From the NCBI GenBank assembly GCA_023415275.1, contig JAEZLJ010000153.1, forward strand, positions 1 through 62,566: a stretch of DNA of 62,566 nt. Reading direction: 5' to 3'. Position 1 is the first letter of the stretch. The number at the start of each line of letters is the position of its first letter. The notes under the pieces were generated by a model. That model saw only the letters and a program-made list of their open reading frames with translations, did not search any database and was not told the origin of the DNA. The position numbers were made by a program, and so were the translations under genes. Positions 9,205 through 17,263 of this stretch are shown here, piece by piece. Source of the stretch: Bacteroidota bacterium. GTDB taxonomy: Bacteria > Bacteroidota > Bacteroidia > Chitinophagales > Chitinophagaceae.

Positions 9205-9476
9205 AGAATAACCTGAGCCTGGTCGTTAGTCAAAACAGACCCGGGATACAATCCGGGAGTTTGCGAACAAAACAACATTAGTAATTGACAGGCTGGAAGA
9301 ACGTATCTTTTTTTATTGAATAACCTTTCTGAAATATGGAAGGTCTCTTCATTAATATTGACCTGTAATGGTGGCTAATAAACTGGTTTTTGCAGTTTGA
9401 CAACAATAAGAAATGTTAAGGCACTATGAGAAATTTTTATTGGGATGTAATCTTGTTGTAACCAAAAGCTGTACTC

Positions 9477-10166
9477 ATGAAAAGAGATCTACTCCTGCTC
9501 CCTATGTTATCACTGGTGTTGTTTACTTCCTGCGCCGGGCATAAATATTTTACATCCTCTTCTTTTGACCAACAAACTGCCAGGCATAAGATCATTGCGG
9601 TGCTGCCGGCTGAAATGGTCTTTACAGGCACTATGCCCAAAAACCTGTCACCGGAAGATATCGCCTTCATTGAAGAAACAGAAAGCCAAACCTTTCAGCA
9701 ATCATTGTACAACAGCATCCTCCGGCATGCCAATGGCCGGAAATACTATACCAGCATTAATGTACAGGACATAGGCACCACGTTGAAACTATTGGAAGAG
9801 AATAAGATCACCATCCGTGATTCATGGAAGCAGGATGACCGTCACCTGGCTAAAGTATTAGGTGTGGATGCCGTGGTACGCATGCGCATTCAAAAGAAAA
9901 GATACATGAGCGACCTGGCATCCATGGGCGTTAATATGGGCAGGCAGGTACTGTACCAATGGGGTGCAGGCAGCCGATTCCCATTTCCTTACGTATCGGA
10001 TAAAACCAATGACATTTATGCTTCCTGCAATGTGGTGAGCAATAATCAAACATTATGGAACGACAACTACCAGCGGGGCGCTGATTACAATAATCCATCC
10101 GAATCTGTGATCAATGACATCACGGACAACTTTGGAAAGCATTTTCCTTATAAGAGGAGAAGTTGA
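9477..10166 (+). CDS. Putative lipoprotein of unknown function
   Basis: A 229-residue protein that begins with a short basic, hydrophobic signal (MKRDLLLLPMLSLVLF) and a lipobox-like FTSC with Cys at residue 19, so it is probably a lipoprotein. The mature part has a region near 105-150 (DDRHLAKVLGVDAVVRMRIQ) that resembles the fold of small outer-membrane-associated lipoproteins which poll a set of envelope assembly factors, but I do not recognise a named family. IIAVLPAEMVFTG near residue 39 could be the first strand of a TolB-N/CsgG-like domain (weak inference). It is flanked by an inverted pair of short repeats and is convergent with asd. Confidence 0.75.
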   Translation: MKRDLLLLPMLSLVLFTSCAGHKYFTSSSFDQQTARHKIIAVLPAEMVFTGTMPKNLSPEDIAFIEETESQTFQQSLYNSILRHANGRKYYTSINVQDIGTTLKLLEENKITIRDSWKQDDRHLAKVLGVDAVVRMRIQKKRYMSDLASMGVNMGRQVLYQWGAGSRFPFPYVSDKTNDIYASCNVVSNNQTLWNDNYQRGADYNNPSESVINDITDNFGKHFPYKRRS

Positions 10167-10196
10167 TCGCCAGGTTAAGCAATGACCAATTAATTC

Positions 10197-10222
10197 GTTG
10201 ACAAGTTAACAAGTTGACAAGG
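10197..10222. repeat. TTGACAAG-family repeat, right copy
   Basis: GTTGACAAGT at 10197-10206 overlaps GTTAACAAGTTGACAAGG at 10205-10222. The latter is the exact reverse complement of 9072-9089, so the two copies flank the lipoprotein gene in inverted orientation. Confidence 0.8.
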
Positions 10223-10255
10223 TGGGATGTCTTAATTTCTATAACAGGTTGGTGG

Positions 10256-10291
10256 CGTTAGGCCAGGCAGGCAGGGATGCCTGGTCTAACG
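10256..10291. other. Strong hairpin between convergent genes
   Basis: A 14-bp stem with a single G-T pair (10256-10269 with 10278-10291) and an 8-base loop lies between the stop codons of the lipoprotein gene and asd. It has no T tract on either strand, so I call it a hairpin that may end or stabilise both transcripts and not a proven terminator. Confidence 0.45.
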
Positions 10292-10316
10292 GATCACCCA
10301 TTAAAACAATACAGCT

Positions 10317-11309
10317 TTATCCCAGCATACCTTTTTGCAGGAGGTATTCTGCTATCTGAACTGCGTTGGTGGCAGCGCCTTTGCGCAGGTTGTCGCTCAC
10401 GATCCACATATTCAGTGTTTGAGGCTGTGTCTCATCGCGGCGTAGCCGGCCTACAAAAACTTCATCTTTTTCATGGGCCCACAAAGGCATGGGATATACC
10501 TGTTGAGCAGGATCGTCCTGCACCACTATGCCGGGTGATGTGCTGAGTAATTCCCTTACTTCATCCAGCTCGAACTCTTTGCCAAATTCCACGTTCACGC
10601 TTTCACTATGACCGCCCATTACGGGTATGCGAACAGTAGTGGCAGTAACCTTGATGGAATCATCTTTCATGATCTTCTTGGTCTCATTCACCATCTTCAT
10701 TTCTTCCTTGGTATAGCCATTGTCAAGGAATACATCAATTTGCGGAAGTGCATTCAGGTCGATGGAATATTTATAGGCCATTTCTCCCTGGCGTCCTTCC
10801 CTCTCATTAAATAATTGATCAACTGCTTTTTTACCGGTACCAGTCACGCTTTGGTAAGTGGAAACCACCACCCTTTTCACGCTGTATTTTTTATGAAGTG
10901 GCTGAAGGGCCACTACCATCTGGATGGTGGAACAATTGGGGTTGGCAATGATCTTGTCATTGGCCGTCAGTACATCGGCATTCACTTCCGGAACCACCAA
11001 TGGCTTGGTGGGGTCCATTCTCCAGGCGGAGGAATTATCGATCACGGTGATGCCTGCAGCAGCGTATTTCGGCGCCCACTCCAGGGAAGTACTTCCGCCC
11101 GCAGAAAACAGGGCAACGGCAGGCTTGGCATCTATGCCATCCTGGAGGCTTACCACCTTGTATTTCTTTCCTTTGAACTCTACTTCTTTACCTACAGATC
11201 TTTCTGAGGCAACTGGAACTAATTCATCAACTGGAAAATTTCTTTCAGCAAGGACCTGCAACATCTTTGTCCCTACAAGGCCGGTGGCGCCTACAACTGC
11301 AACTTTCAT
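10317..11309 (-). CDS. asd: Aspartate-semialdehyde dehydrogenase
   Basis: It reduces aspartyl phosphate to aspartate semialdehyde with NADPH, the branch-point step for lysine (and diaminopimelate), threonine, isoleucine and methionine. The 330-residue length fits. The N-terminal nucleotide-binding motif is VVGATGLVG (residues 5-13), the phosphate-binding region SAGGSTSLEW is at 69-78, and the catalytic Cys is C126 in NPNCSTIQ. The substrate Arg/His block is seen as VRIPVMGGHSESVNV. The ATG at 11307-11309 gives the standard MKVAVVGATG start. A leader peptide and an intrinsic terminator upstream (11362-11481) indicate control by transcription attenuation. The gene is single and convergent with the lipoprotein gene. 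Confidence 0.97.
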   Translation of the reverse strand: MKVAVVGATGLVGTKMLQVLAERNFPVDELVPVASERSVGKEVEFKGKKYKVVSLQDGIDAKPAVALFSAGGSTSLEWAPKYAAAGITVIDNSSAWRMDPTKPLVVPEVNADVLTANDKIIANPNCSTIQMVVALQPLHKKYSVKRVVVSTYQSVTGTGKKAVDQLFNEREGRQGEMAYKYSIDLNALPQIDVFLDNGYTKEEMKMVNETKKIMKDDSIKVTATTVRIPVMGGHSESVNVEFGKEFELDEVRELLSTSPGIVVQDDPAQQVYPMPLWAHEKDEVFVGRLRRDETQPQTLNMWIVSDNLRKGAATNAVQIAEYLLQKGMLG

Positions 11310-11361
11310 TTTTTAATGCTTTTTAGTGGTTTGTTATAATAGCTGCCGGGATTCCACCGGC

Positions 11362-11391
11362 AAAAAAAAGCCTTCCGGTAAGGGAAGGCTT
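11362..11391 (-). terminator. Attenuator terminator in the asd leader
   Basis: Read on the minus strand: a 9-bp perfect stem (AAGCCTTCC, loop of 6, GGAAGGCTT) followed by a run of eight T. It lies about 50 bases before the asd start and after a short Lys/Thr/Ile/Met-rich reading frame, with no complete gene upstream on this strand that it could serve. A second small hairpin (GCCGG/CCGGC, 11344-11361) sits just downstream. Confidence 0.8.
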
Positions 11392-11418
11392 GTAATTTAT
11401 TTTGAACATACTCATACG

Positions 11419-11481
11419 TTACACACCTTCCGCTGGCGAAAATTGTTTCTTCGTAATCTTTGTATGTTTTTTGATCATCAT
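11419..11481 (-). CDS. asd leader peptide (attenuator)
   Basis: A 20-codon frame that starts with two ATG codons (11479-11481 and 11476-11478) and ends with TAA at 11419-11421. Its first 12 residues are MMIKKHTKITKK: 11 of the 12 are Met, Ile, Lys or Thr, exactly the amino acids made from aspartate semialdehyde. Near its end the codons GCG GAA GGT contain GGAAGG (complement of 11426-11431), which can pair with the 5' arm CCTTCC of the downstream terminator and so act as antiterminator. A ribosome stalled on the Lys/Thr/Ile codons would leave GGAAGG free; one reaching the stop codon would cover it. It is too short for usual gene finders. Confidence 0.7.
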   Translation of the reverse strand: MMIKKHTKITKKQFSPAEGV

Positions 11482-11488
11482 TGCCCGG

Positions 11489-11520
11489 CAAATGTAACTC
11501 CAAATCTTTTTGTTACCAAA
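11489..11520 (-). promoter_or_regulatory. Probable asd promoter (Bacteroidota type)
   Basis: On the minus strand TTTG (11517-11520) is separated by 20 bases from TACATTTG (11489-11496), matching the -33 TTG and -7 TAnnTTTG elements of the primary sigma factor of this phylum. The start point would fall within a few bases of the leader-peptide ATGs, implying a leaderless or nearly leaderless leader peptide. A promoter further upstream is also possible. Confidence 0.5.
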
Positions 11521-11561
11521 TACACTATACTTTTTTACAAATAGTTTTTACATTAGATGCG

Positions 11562-13280
11562 ATGAGGCCAAAACTACTGCTGCCGCTACTTGTGGCTCTA
11601 TTCAGTACCCCTGTTCTCTTTTCTCAGTCCATTGCCCGGTATGATATCGTGATCGATGAGATCATGGCAGATCCTTCGCCCCAGGTAGGACTACCCAACG
11701 CAGAATACATTGAATTAAAAAACACCAGCGGGCACGACCTGGACCTTTCAGGATGCAGGTTGCGAACCACTTCATCATCCAGTGGCGCTTTTCCCTCTTA
11801 CATTTTACCTGCCGATAGTTTCCTGGTGATTAGTTCCACCACCAATGCCCCTTTATTTTCAAGCTATGGCCGTTCGCTTGGCATTCCTTCATTTCCATCG
11901 CTGCTGAATGAAGGCACCATGCTGATTTTGCAAACTAAGGAAGGAAGCGTAATACATGCTGTCAATTACATTTCATCATGGTACCAGAATGCGGTGAAAG
12001 CTGAAGGAGGCTGGAGTCTTGAAATGATAGATACTCAAAATCCATGTGAAGGCGCCGCTAATTGGAAAGTAAGCATAGATGCAAAAGGTGGTACGCCAGG
12101 AAGAAAAAATTCTGTAGATGGTAAGCAACAGGATGAAACGCCTCCGCAGATGATCAGCACCTATAGCACTGACAGCCTCACGGTGGTGGCTGTGTTCAAT
12201 GAACCCCTGGACAGCCTATCTGCTTCCAACAGGTCCAAATACAGTTTTGGTAACGGCTTACAGGTAGGCAGCGTTACACCCGAAGCTCCACTATTTGATA
12301 TAGTTACCATCAGGTTGACACGGCCCATGCAAAAAAGAGTGCAATATGATCTGACAGTAAGTGGCGTTACGGATTGTAAAGGCAATACCATTGCAGCCTA
12401 CAATAAAGCCAGGACCGGGTGGGCTGAAGAGGCAATGGCCGGCGATATCGTAATCAATGAGATCCTTTTTGATCCCAGGTCCGGCGCTTCTGATTATGTG
12501 GAGCTCTATAACAATTCCAATAAGATTTTGGACGCCTCGCATCTTTATTTGGCCAACAGGAATGCAACCGGGGAGATCAGCTCAGTGAAAAAGCTTACGG
12601 ATATTACCAAACTCATTTTCCCCGGTGATTACCTGGTGCTGACAGAAGATGCCAATTCTCTTCAGAGAGAATACCTGGTGAAGGATGCTTCTACCATCCT
12701 GGTAATGCCTGCCTTGCCATCTTACCCTGATGATAAGGGAAATGTCATCATCACCAACCTCCAGGGAGAACTGTTGGATGAAGTGCCTTACACCTCTAAA
12801 TGGCATTTCGCATTGATTGGCGACCCTGAAGGAGTGGCGCTTGAAAGAATTGATCCTTCAGCCGCTTCATCGGATCCAGGCAACTGGCATTCTGCCGCCT
12901 CTACTGCCGGTTATGGCACACCCGGTTACAGGAACTCGCAGTATGGAAGCAACGAATCTTCCGGTTCGACAGTCGAAGTGTCACCCAAAGTATTCTCCCC
13001 AGACAATGATGGCTATGATGACATAGCCTATATCAGGTACATGGTGGAGGAAAGAGGGTATGTGGCCAACATCAGCATTTATAATTCCAATGGCATTCCC
13101 GTACGCTTGCTGGTAAGGAATCAAACTATGGGACTAAATGGCTACTGGGCCTGGGATGGGCTGGATGATAAAAACCAAAAACTACCAGGAGGCCACTATA
13201 TTATCTTCACAGAGATCTTCAACCTGCAGGGTAAGAAAAAACAATTTAAGAACACCATTGTACTGGCCAAAAAGAATTGA
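11562..13280 (+). CDS. Secreted protein with two lamin-tail domains and FlgD-like C-terminus
   Basis: The start is taken at the ATG at 11562, which yields a clean signal peptide (MRPKLLLPLLVALFS to LFSQ); the frame is open further upstream but those codons are not signal-like and would overlap the asd leader. The 572-residue protein has two lamin-tail (LTD) domains: near residues 25-150 (YDIVIDEIMADPSPQ, AEYIELKN) and near 295-440 (DIVINEILFDPRSG, DYVELYNN), separated by a Big_5-like Ig domain (LTVVAVFNEPLDSL). The C-terminus (FSPDNDGYDDIAYIRY to YIIFTEIF) is a FlgD-Ig-like segment as in CHU_C/T9SS cargo. Such proteins are exported; the role is unknown. Confidence 0.85.
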   Translation: MRPKLLLPLLVALFSTPVLFSQSIARYDIVIDEIMADPSPQVGLPNAEYIELKNTSGHDLDLSGCRLRTTSSSSGAFPSYILPADSFLVISSTTNAPLFSSYGRSLGIPSFPSLLNEGTMLILQTKEGSVIHAVNYISSWYQNAVKAEGGWSLEMIDTQNPCEGAANWKVSIDAKGGTPGRKNSVDGKQQDETPPQMISTYSTDSLTVVAVFNEPLDSLSASNRSKYSFGNGLQVGSVTPEAPLFDIVTIRLTRPMQKRVQYDLTVSGVTDCKGNTIAAYNKARTGWAEEAMAGDIVINEILFDPRSGASDYVELYNNSNKILDASHLYLANRNATGEISSVKKLTDITKLIFPGDYLVLTEDANSLQREYLVKDASTILVMPALPSYPDDKGNVIITNLQGELLDEVPYTSKWHFALIGDPEGVALERIDPSAASSDPGNWHSAASTAGYGTPGYRNSQYGSNESSGSTVEVSPKVFSPDNDGYDDIAYIRYMVEERGYVANISIYNSNGIPVRLLVRNQTMGLNGYWAWDGLDDKNQKLPGGHYIIFTEIFNLQGKKKQFKNTIVLAKKN

Positions 13281-13302
13281 GTGGTACAATGCCTATCATA
13301 AA

Positions 13303-13329
13303 AAAAGAGCTTTCAGGGAAAGCTCTTTT
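13303..13329. terminator. Bidirectional terminator
   Basis: A perfect 12-bp stem (AAAAGAGCTTTC with GAAAGCTCTTTT) and a 3-base loop lie between the convergent lamin-tail and PfkB genes. T runs occur on both strands, so it can end both transcripts. Confidence 0.85.
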
Positions 13330-13348
13330 AATTAATTGAGAACAGAGA

Positions 13349-14272
13349 TTAAACCAGTTCTATATCGAAGCTTACCAGTTCATGGAACTGCTGCAACCTG
13401 CGGTCTATATCTTCTTTAGTGATCTCTTTCAATCGCTGGGTACCAAATTTTTCCACGCAGAAGCTGGCCATGGCAGAGCCAATGATAATGGCGGTCTTCA
13501 TATTCTCGTAAGAAACATCTTTGGTCCTTGCCAGGTGTCCAATGAAGCCACCCGCAAAAGTATCTCCGGCCCCTGTTGGGTCGAACACATCTTCAAGGGG
13601 AAGGGCTGGTGCATAGAATACTTCATCACCATGGAAAAGCAGGGCTCCGTGTTCACCTTTTTTGATGATCAGGTATTTAGGGCCCATGGTCAATATTTTT
13701 TTGGCTGCCTTCACCAGTGAGAACTCATGACTCAATTCCCTGGCTTCTCCATCATTCACCAGCAACACATCGGTCATGGTCAGCACTTCCTTCAGGTCGT
13801 CCAGGGCTGTTTCCATCCAAAAGTTCATAGTGTCCAGCACTATCAGTTTGGGACGTTCTTTTAATTGTTCAATAACTGCCTTTTGCAATTTGGGCATCAG
13901 GTTGCCAAGCATCAGGAACTCCGCGCCCTGGTAGCTATCGGGGATCACCGGGTTAAAATCAGCCAGTACATTCAGGTCAGTTACCAGTGTGTCGCGGGTG
14001 TTCATATCCATATGGTACTTACCTGCCCAGAAAAAAGATGGCTTGTCTTTCACTGTTTCCACTCCTTCTACGTGCACGCCGCGCTCCTTCAATTCATTCA
14101 TTTCTGCTTCGGGAAAGTCATTCCCTACAATAGAAACCTGCAATACGGGTTTAATAAAATTAGAAGCTGCATAGGCTACGTAAGTGGCAGATCCACCAAT
14201 GATCTTATCACTTTTTCCAAAAGGAGTTTCAATAGCATCAAATGCCATTGTACCAACAACAATTAAAGACAT
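13349..14272 (-). CDS. PfkB-family sugar/nucleoside kinase
   Basis: A 307-residue ribokinase-type kinase. The N-terminal IVVGTMAFD and GGSATYVAYAASNF correspond to substrate-binding segments, and the PfkB signature DPTGAGDTFAGGF near residues 230-242 carries the anion hole and the catalytic Asp. Bacteroidota proteins with this N-terminus (DAIETPFGKSD) form their own group of unknown substrate, close to ribokinase and adenosine kinase. Substrate is therefore not assigned. The gene is alone between a terminator and an outer-membrane protein gene with 184 bases between them. Confidence 0.92.
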   Translation of the reverse strand: MSLIVVGTMAFDAIETPFGKSDKIIGGSATYVAYAASNFIKPVLQVSIVGNDFPEAEMNELKERGVHVEGVETVKDKPSFFWAGKYHMDMNTRDTLVTDLNVLADFNPVIPDSYQGAEFLMLGNLMPKLQKAVIEQLKERPKLIVLDTMNFWMETALDDLKEVLTMTDVLLVNDGEARELSHEFSLVKAAKKILTMGPKYLIIKKGEHGALLFHGDEVFYAPALPLEDVFDPTGAGDTFAGGFIGHLARTKDVSYENMKTAIIIGSAMASFCVEKFGTQRLKEITKEDIDRRLQQFHELVSFDIELV

Positions 14273-14456
14273 TTCAAGTTTAAATTAAATTAGAGATTAC
14301 CACTATTCAAAGCCTGCAGCACACAGAAACAGGCCAGGAAACACGGACATTTATACGGCGTGCAAACCTAAAGCAATTTTAATAAGCTGCCTGTATTTTA
14401 TTTGTTCTGAATGCTCTGCCAGCGCCTGTGGCACCTGCTTTTATCTAAACCTGTTG

Positions 14457-15203
14457 TTAAAACCGAACCCCAACCGAAAGACCAAAACGAAGTCCGGGCA
14501 AAAAGCCACTATAATCGGAGGTTACTGTTTTGGCATTTGGATCTACCACCACGTTCAGCTTATCGCCAATCACTGGTATATCACCAATGGAATCATTGAT
14601 CTCGGCCTGTGCGTCCGCTGCTTCCTGGGCATCCCATGGATCTGTAGAAGTGATATCACGCATCACCACCTTGTGTTTGGAGCTGTTGGCTTCCGGTCCC
14701 AGGAAGAAGAAGTCTATCACCACTCTTTTGGCGATCATGAATTGAACACCCAGTTGGGCACCCACGCCCATACCAGTGTAGGCACTTGTAGTGGCAAAAT
14801 TGGTGGGCTTGCCATCAAGGTCTGTATCCAGGATGGTCGAGCCATCACTTTTTACATATTTGAGGTAAGGCTCAAAGTACATCCCAGTCATTGTTTTACG
14901 GCCCAGGTACATGCGGTAGCCACCCATGATGGAAAAAGTTTTCATCTCCACTTGCCTGTCCTTATCATCTACTTTTATGGTGGTGGTCTTACTCATTGGA
15001 ATGCCGATATTGAAAGTAACAGACTTTCTATTCTTAAAATTGTATTCTCCGAGCAAGCCGATCTTACCAAAATAAAGACTGGAAGGATTCCATTTGATGC
15101 TGGCAGATGGCTGATGTTGCACTACGTTGGATGCATCGCCGGACTGGGCGTGTAAAAAATGTACCAGGCAACATAGGGTGAGCAGGAAAAAAATCTTTTT
15201 CAT
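14457..15203 (-). CDS. Outer-membrane beta-barrel protein, uncharacterised
   Basis: A 248-residue protein with a signal peptide (MKKIFFLLTLCCLVHFLHAQ) and many alternating strands such as SLYFGKIGLLGEYNF, FSIMGGYRMYLG and GVGAQLGVQFMI. It ends in aromatic Phe after LSVGVRF, the usual last residue of a barrel protein folded by the Bam machinery. One long Asp/Ala-rich insert (residues 180-210) is probably an extracellular loop. It resembles DUF3575-type small barrels, but that assignment is weak. No operon partner is apparent. Confidence 0.8.
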   Translation of the reverse strand: MKKIFFLLTLCCLVHFLHAQSGDASNVVQHQPSASIKWNPSSLYFGKIGLLGEYNFKNRKSVTFNIGIPMSKTTTIKVDDKDRQVEMKTFSIMGGYRMYLGRKTMTGMYFEPYLKYVKSDGSTILDTDLDGKPTNFATTSAYTGMGVGAQLGVQFMIAKRVVIDFFFLGPEANSSKHKVVMRDITSTDPWDAQEAADAQAEINDSIGDIPVIGDKLNVVVDPNAKTVTSDYSGFLPGLRFGLSVGVRF

Positions 15204-15293
15204 GAAGTGTAGTTTTGGTTGTATGAGCGACTAAGATAATATGAATACACTATAAATGAAAAGACGCTTACTTTTCATTGTGTCCTGCATCCT

Positions 15294-15301
15294 TATCTTT
15301 G
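15294..15301 (+). promoter_or_regulatory. Putative paaE promoter -7 element
   Basis: TATCTTTG matches the TAnnTTTG -7 consensus and lies 17 bases before the paaE ATG (15319), giving a very short leader. No good -33 TTG at normal spacing is seen. paaA has the same layout. Confidence 0.4.
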
Positions 15302-15318
15302 GCGCTATCTGAGGCTAT

Positions 15319-16398
15319 ATGATCCATTTCCATCCCCTACGTGTTGAAAAAGTTGAGATGCAGACAGACGATTGTGTTTCCATCACCTTTGAAGTTCCAG
15401 CGGAACTGAAGGAGACTTTCCGGTTTAAACAGGGACAAACGCTCACCATTCGCAAGAAGTTCAACGGTGAAGAAGTTCGACGTAACTATTCCATTTGCAG
15501 CAGCCCGTTTGACAATGTGCTCCAGGTGGCCGTGAAGAAAGTGGAAGGGGGATTATTTTCTTCTTATGCCAACGATCAATTACAACCGGGTGAAGTATTG
15601 GAAGTGTTGCCTCCTACCGGTAAGTTCTACACTGAATTAAATTCGCAGCAAAAGAAAAGCTATGTGGCCTTTGCGGCAGGCAGTGGCATCACCCCTATTT
15701 TATCTATCATAAAAACTACCCTGCTTACAGAGCCCCAAAGCCAGTTTACGCTGGTATATGGAAACCGTACCAAGAATTCCATCATCTTTAAAGAGGAACT
15801 GGAAGCGCTGAAGGATAAATATATGGACCGGTTCAGGATCTACCATATCCTGAGTAGGGAAAGATCAGATGCAGCCATCAATTACGGGCGCATTGATACT
15901 GATAAATTAGACTTGTTTTTCTCCAAACTGATTGACGCCCGCTATTGTGATGAGTTCTTCTTATGCGGCCCGGAAGAAATGATCTTCTGTATAAAGGGCT
16001 ACCTGGCAGGCAAAGGAGTAGCTCCGGATAAGATCCATTTTGAACTGTTTACTGTACCAGGGCAGAAAACACCGGTGGGGCAAACACACAAAACACTTAC
16101 CGATACCGCGGGTGCCAGCGCTAAAGTGCAGGTGAAGCTGGATGGAGTCCTTTTTGATTTTGAACTGGGCTATGAGGGTCAAAGCATTTTAGATGCAGCT
16201 TTGGAAAAAGGTGCAGACCTGCCCTACGCCTGCAAAGGAGGAGTGTGTACCACCTGCAAAGCCATGCTGGTAGAAGGGCAGGTGAACATGGACGTAAATT
16301 GGGGACTGGAGCCCGAAGAGGTGGCCAAAGGCTTTATTCTTACCTGCCAGTCGCACCCGCAAACTGAAAAAGTAGTGGTTGACTTTGATGCCCGTTAA
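15319..16398 (+). CDS. paaE: Phenylacetyl-CoA epoxidase reductase subunit PaaE
   Basis: It passes electrons from NADPH through FAD and a [2Fe-2S] centre to the PaaABCD oxygenase. The 359 residues show an FAD-binding domain (RRNYSICSSPF near residue 55), a NAD-binding ferredoxin-reductase domain (AAGSGITPILSI, VYGNRT, FFLCGPEEMIF) and a C-terminal plant-type ferredoxin domain with cluster ligands C305, C310, C313 and C343 (CKGGVCTTC and LTCQ). This FNR-then-ferredoxin order is diagnostic for PaaE. It stands upstream of the other paa genes, separated from paaA by a reversed TlpA-like gene, so it has its own promoter. Confidence 0.95.
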   Translation: MIHFHPLRVEKVEMQTDDCVSITFEVPAELKETFRFKQGQTLTIRKKFNGEEVRRNYSICSSPFDNVLQVAVKKVEGGLFSSYANDQLQPGEVLEVLPPTGKFYTELNSQQKKSYVAFAAGSGITPILSIIKTTLLTEPQSQFTLVYGNRTKNSIIFKEELEALKDKYMDRFRIYHILSRERSDAAINYGRIDTDKLDLFFSKLIDARYCDEFFLCGPEEMIFCIKGYLAGKGVAPDKIHFELFTVPGQKTPVGQTHKTLTDTAGASAKVQVKLDGVLFDFELGYEGQSILDAALEKGADLPYACKGGVCTTCKAMLVEGQVNMDVNWGLEPEEVAKGFILTCQSHPQTEKVVVDFDAR

Positions 16399-16399
16399 A

Positions 16400-17122
16400 T
16401 TAATGGGAGGCTACACCTGCATTGGTTTTCTGCAGTAATTCATTGATGGATTTTCTCACCCAGTACACGGTATTGGGCGCCAGGCCGGAGGTGTGGAAAT
16501 AGACCTTGCCCTCAGTATCAAGCACTACATGCGTCGGATAGAATCTTACCCCAAAACCGGAAGCCAGCGATCTGCCATTTTCAAGCATGGTGTATTTAAA
16601 AGGCATATTTGTAAGGAAATTGACAATGTCATTGGGAGCGTCAAGGGAGGCGCCCAGGAAAATAACATTGGGATTGCCGCTAAATTGGTCCACCAGGTTG
16701 TTCAGGTCGGGCATCTCCCTGCGACAGGGCCCGCAATTGATGAACCAGAAATTGAGCACCACGATCTTTCCCTTTGTATTTGTCAGGTCAACCGGGTTGC
16801 CATAAATATCCTTGCTGCCTGATAGCTCGAGTTTCTTGCCGGTAGTAAAGAAATTGCTCTCTTTTGGCTTGGGCATACCCTTGAATTCTACATCAAGCGC
16901 ATTTTCCTTTAATTTCATAAGGACCAGGGCAGTCTTTTGGTCCTTGGGATTTTCGGGCCTTAAGCCATAGTCGCCGCTGTTAAAAAGCTTTCGCCATTCT
17001 TTCAATGCATATACTTTGCCGGTTGAATCTTTAACAACAGAACTATCTGTTACCGCCAACTGGCCTTGTGCCTGTACACACAGGCTGAACAAACATATAA
17101 TGAGCGCTGCAATGGTTTTCAT
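16400..17122 (-). CDS. TlpA-like thiol-disulfide oxidoreductase
   Basis: An exported thioredoxin-fold protein of about 240 residues. A signal peptide is visible (MKTIAALIICLFSLCVQAQ); I start at its ATG (17120-17122), while an in-frame ATG three codons earlier is also possible. The redoxin domain has the active site CGPC at residues 130-133 in this numbering, within VVLNFWFINCGPCRREMPDL, and the cis-Pro segment RFYPTHVVLD. It probably reduces or resolves disulfides in the periplasm. Its stop is one base from the paaE stop, so it is inserted head to tail against the paa cluster. Nothing links its function with phenylacetate. Confidence 0.9.
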   Translation of the reverse strand: MKTIAALIICLFSLCVQAQGQLAVTDSSVVKDSTGKVYALKEWRKLFNSGDYGLRPENPKDQKTALVLMKLKENALDVEFKGMPKPKESNFFTTGKKLELSGSKDIYGNPVDLTNTKGKIVVLNFWFINCGPCRREMPDLNNLVDQFSGNPNVIFLGASLDAPNDIVNFLTNMPFKYTMLENGRSLASGFGVRFYPTHVVLDTEGKVYFHTSGLAPNTVYWVRKSINELLQKTNAGVASH

Positions 17123-17237
17123 TTCGTTCAATTACCAATAAAGATATATGGTATGGAGGCACGGTCATAGTAAAAAAGGAAAAAACCTGGGTATTATTCC
17201 GTTGAGGGAATTAACAACAAGCAGGGCTGGGTTTCAT

Positions 17238-17245
17238 TAAATTTG
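17238..17245 (+). promoter_or_regulatory. Putative paaA promoter -7 element
   Basis: TAAATTTG is a perfect TAnnTTTG element 18 bases before the paaA ATG (17264). A -33 TTG at the usual distance is not seen. It would drive the paaABCDGI run with a leader of roughly a dozen bases. Confidence 0.45.
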
Positions 17246-17263
17246 TGGCAACGATAATGCTAT

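Larger units (their letters stand above)
8753..9476. other. Non-coding intergenic region with repeats
   Basis: No convincing gene is seen in these 724 bases between two divergent genes. They hold a TTGACAAG-type repeat at 9072-9105, a 12-bp palindrome CTCTTTAAAGAG at 9143-9154, and an 11-bp tandem repeat at 9161-9204. Promoters of the propeller gene (minus) and the lipoprotein gene (plus) must lie at the two ends, but I cannot place them with confidence. Confidence 0.6.

Noticed and set aside
11306..11503. 65-codon frame over the asd leader
   Set aside because: Runs through the terminator and into the asd start in another frame and shows no conserved features; the 20-codon frame explains the region better.
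14454..15155. 233-codon open frame on the plus strand
   Set aside because: Antisense to the outer-membrane barrel gene at 14457-15203, which has a signal peptide and alternating strands ending in Phe.
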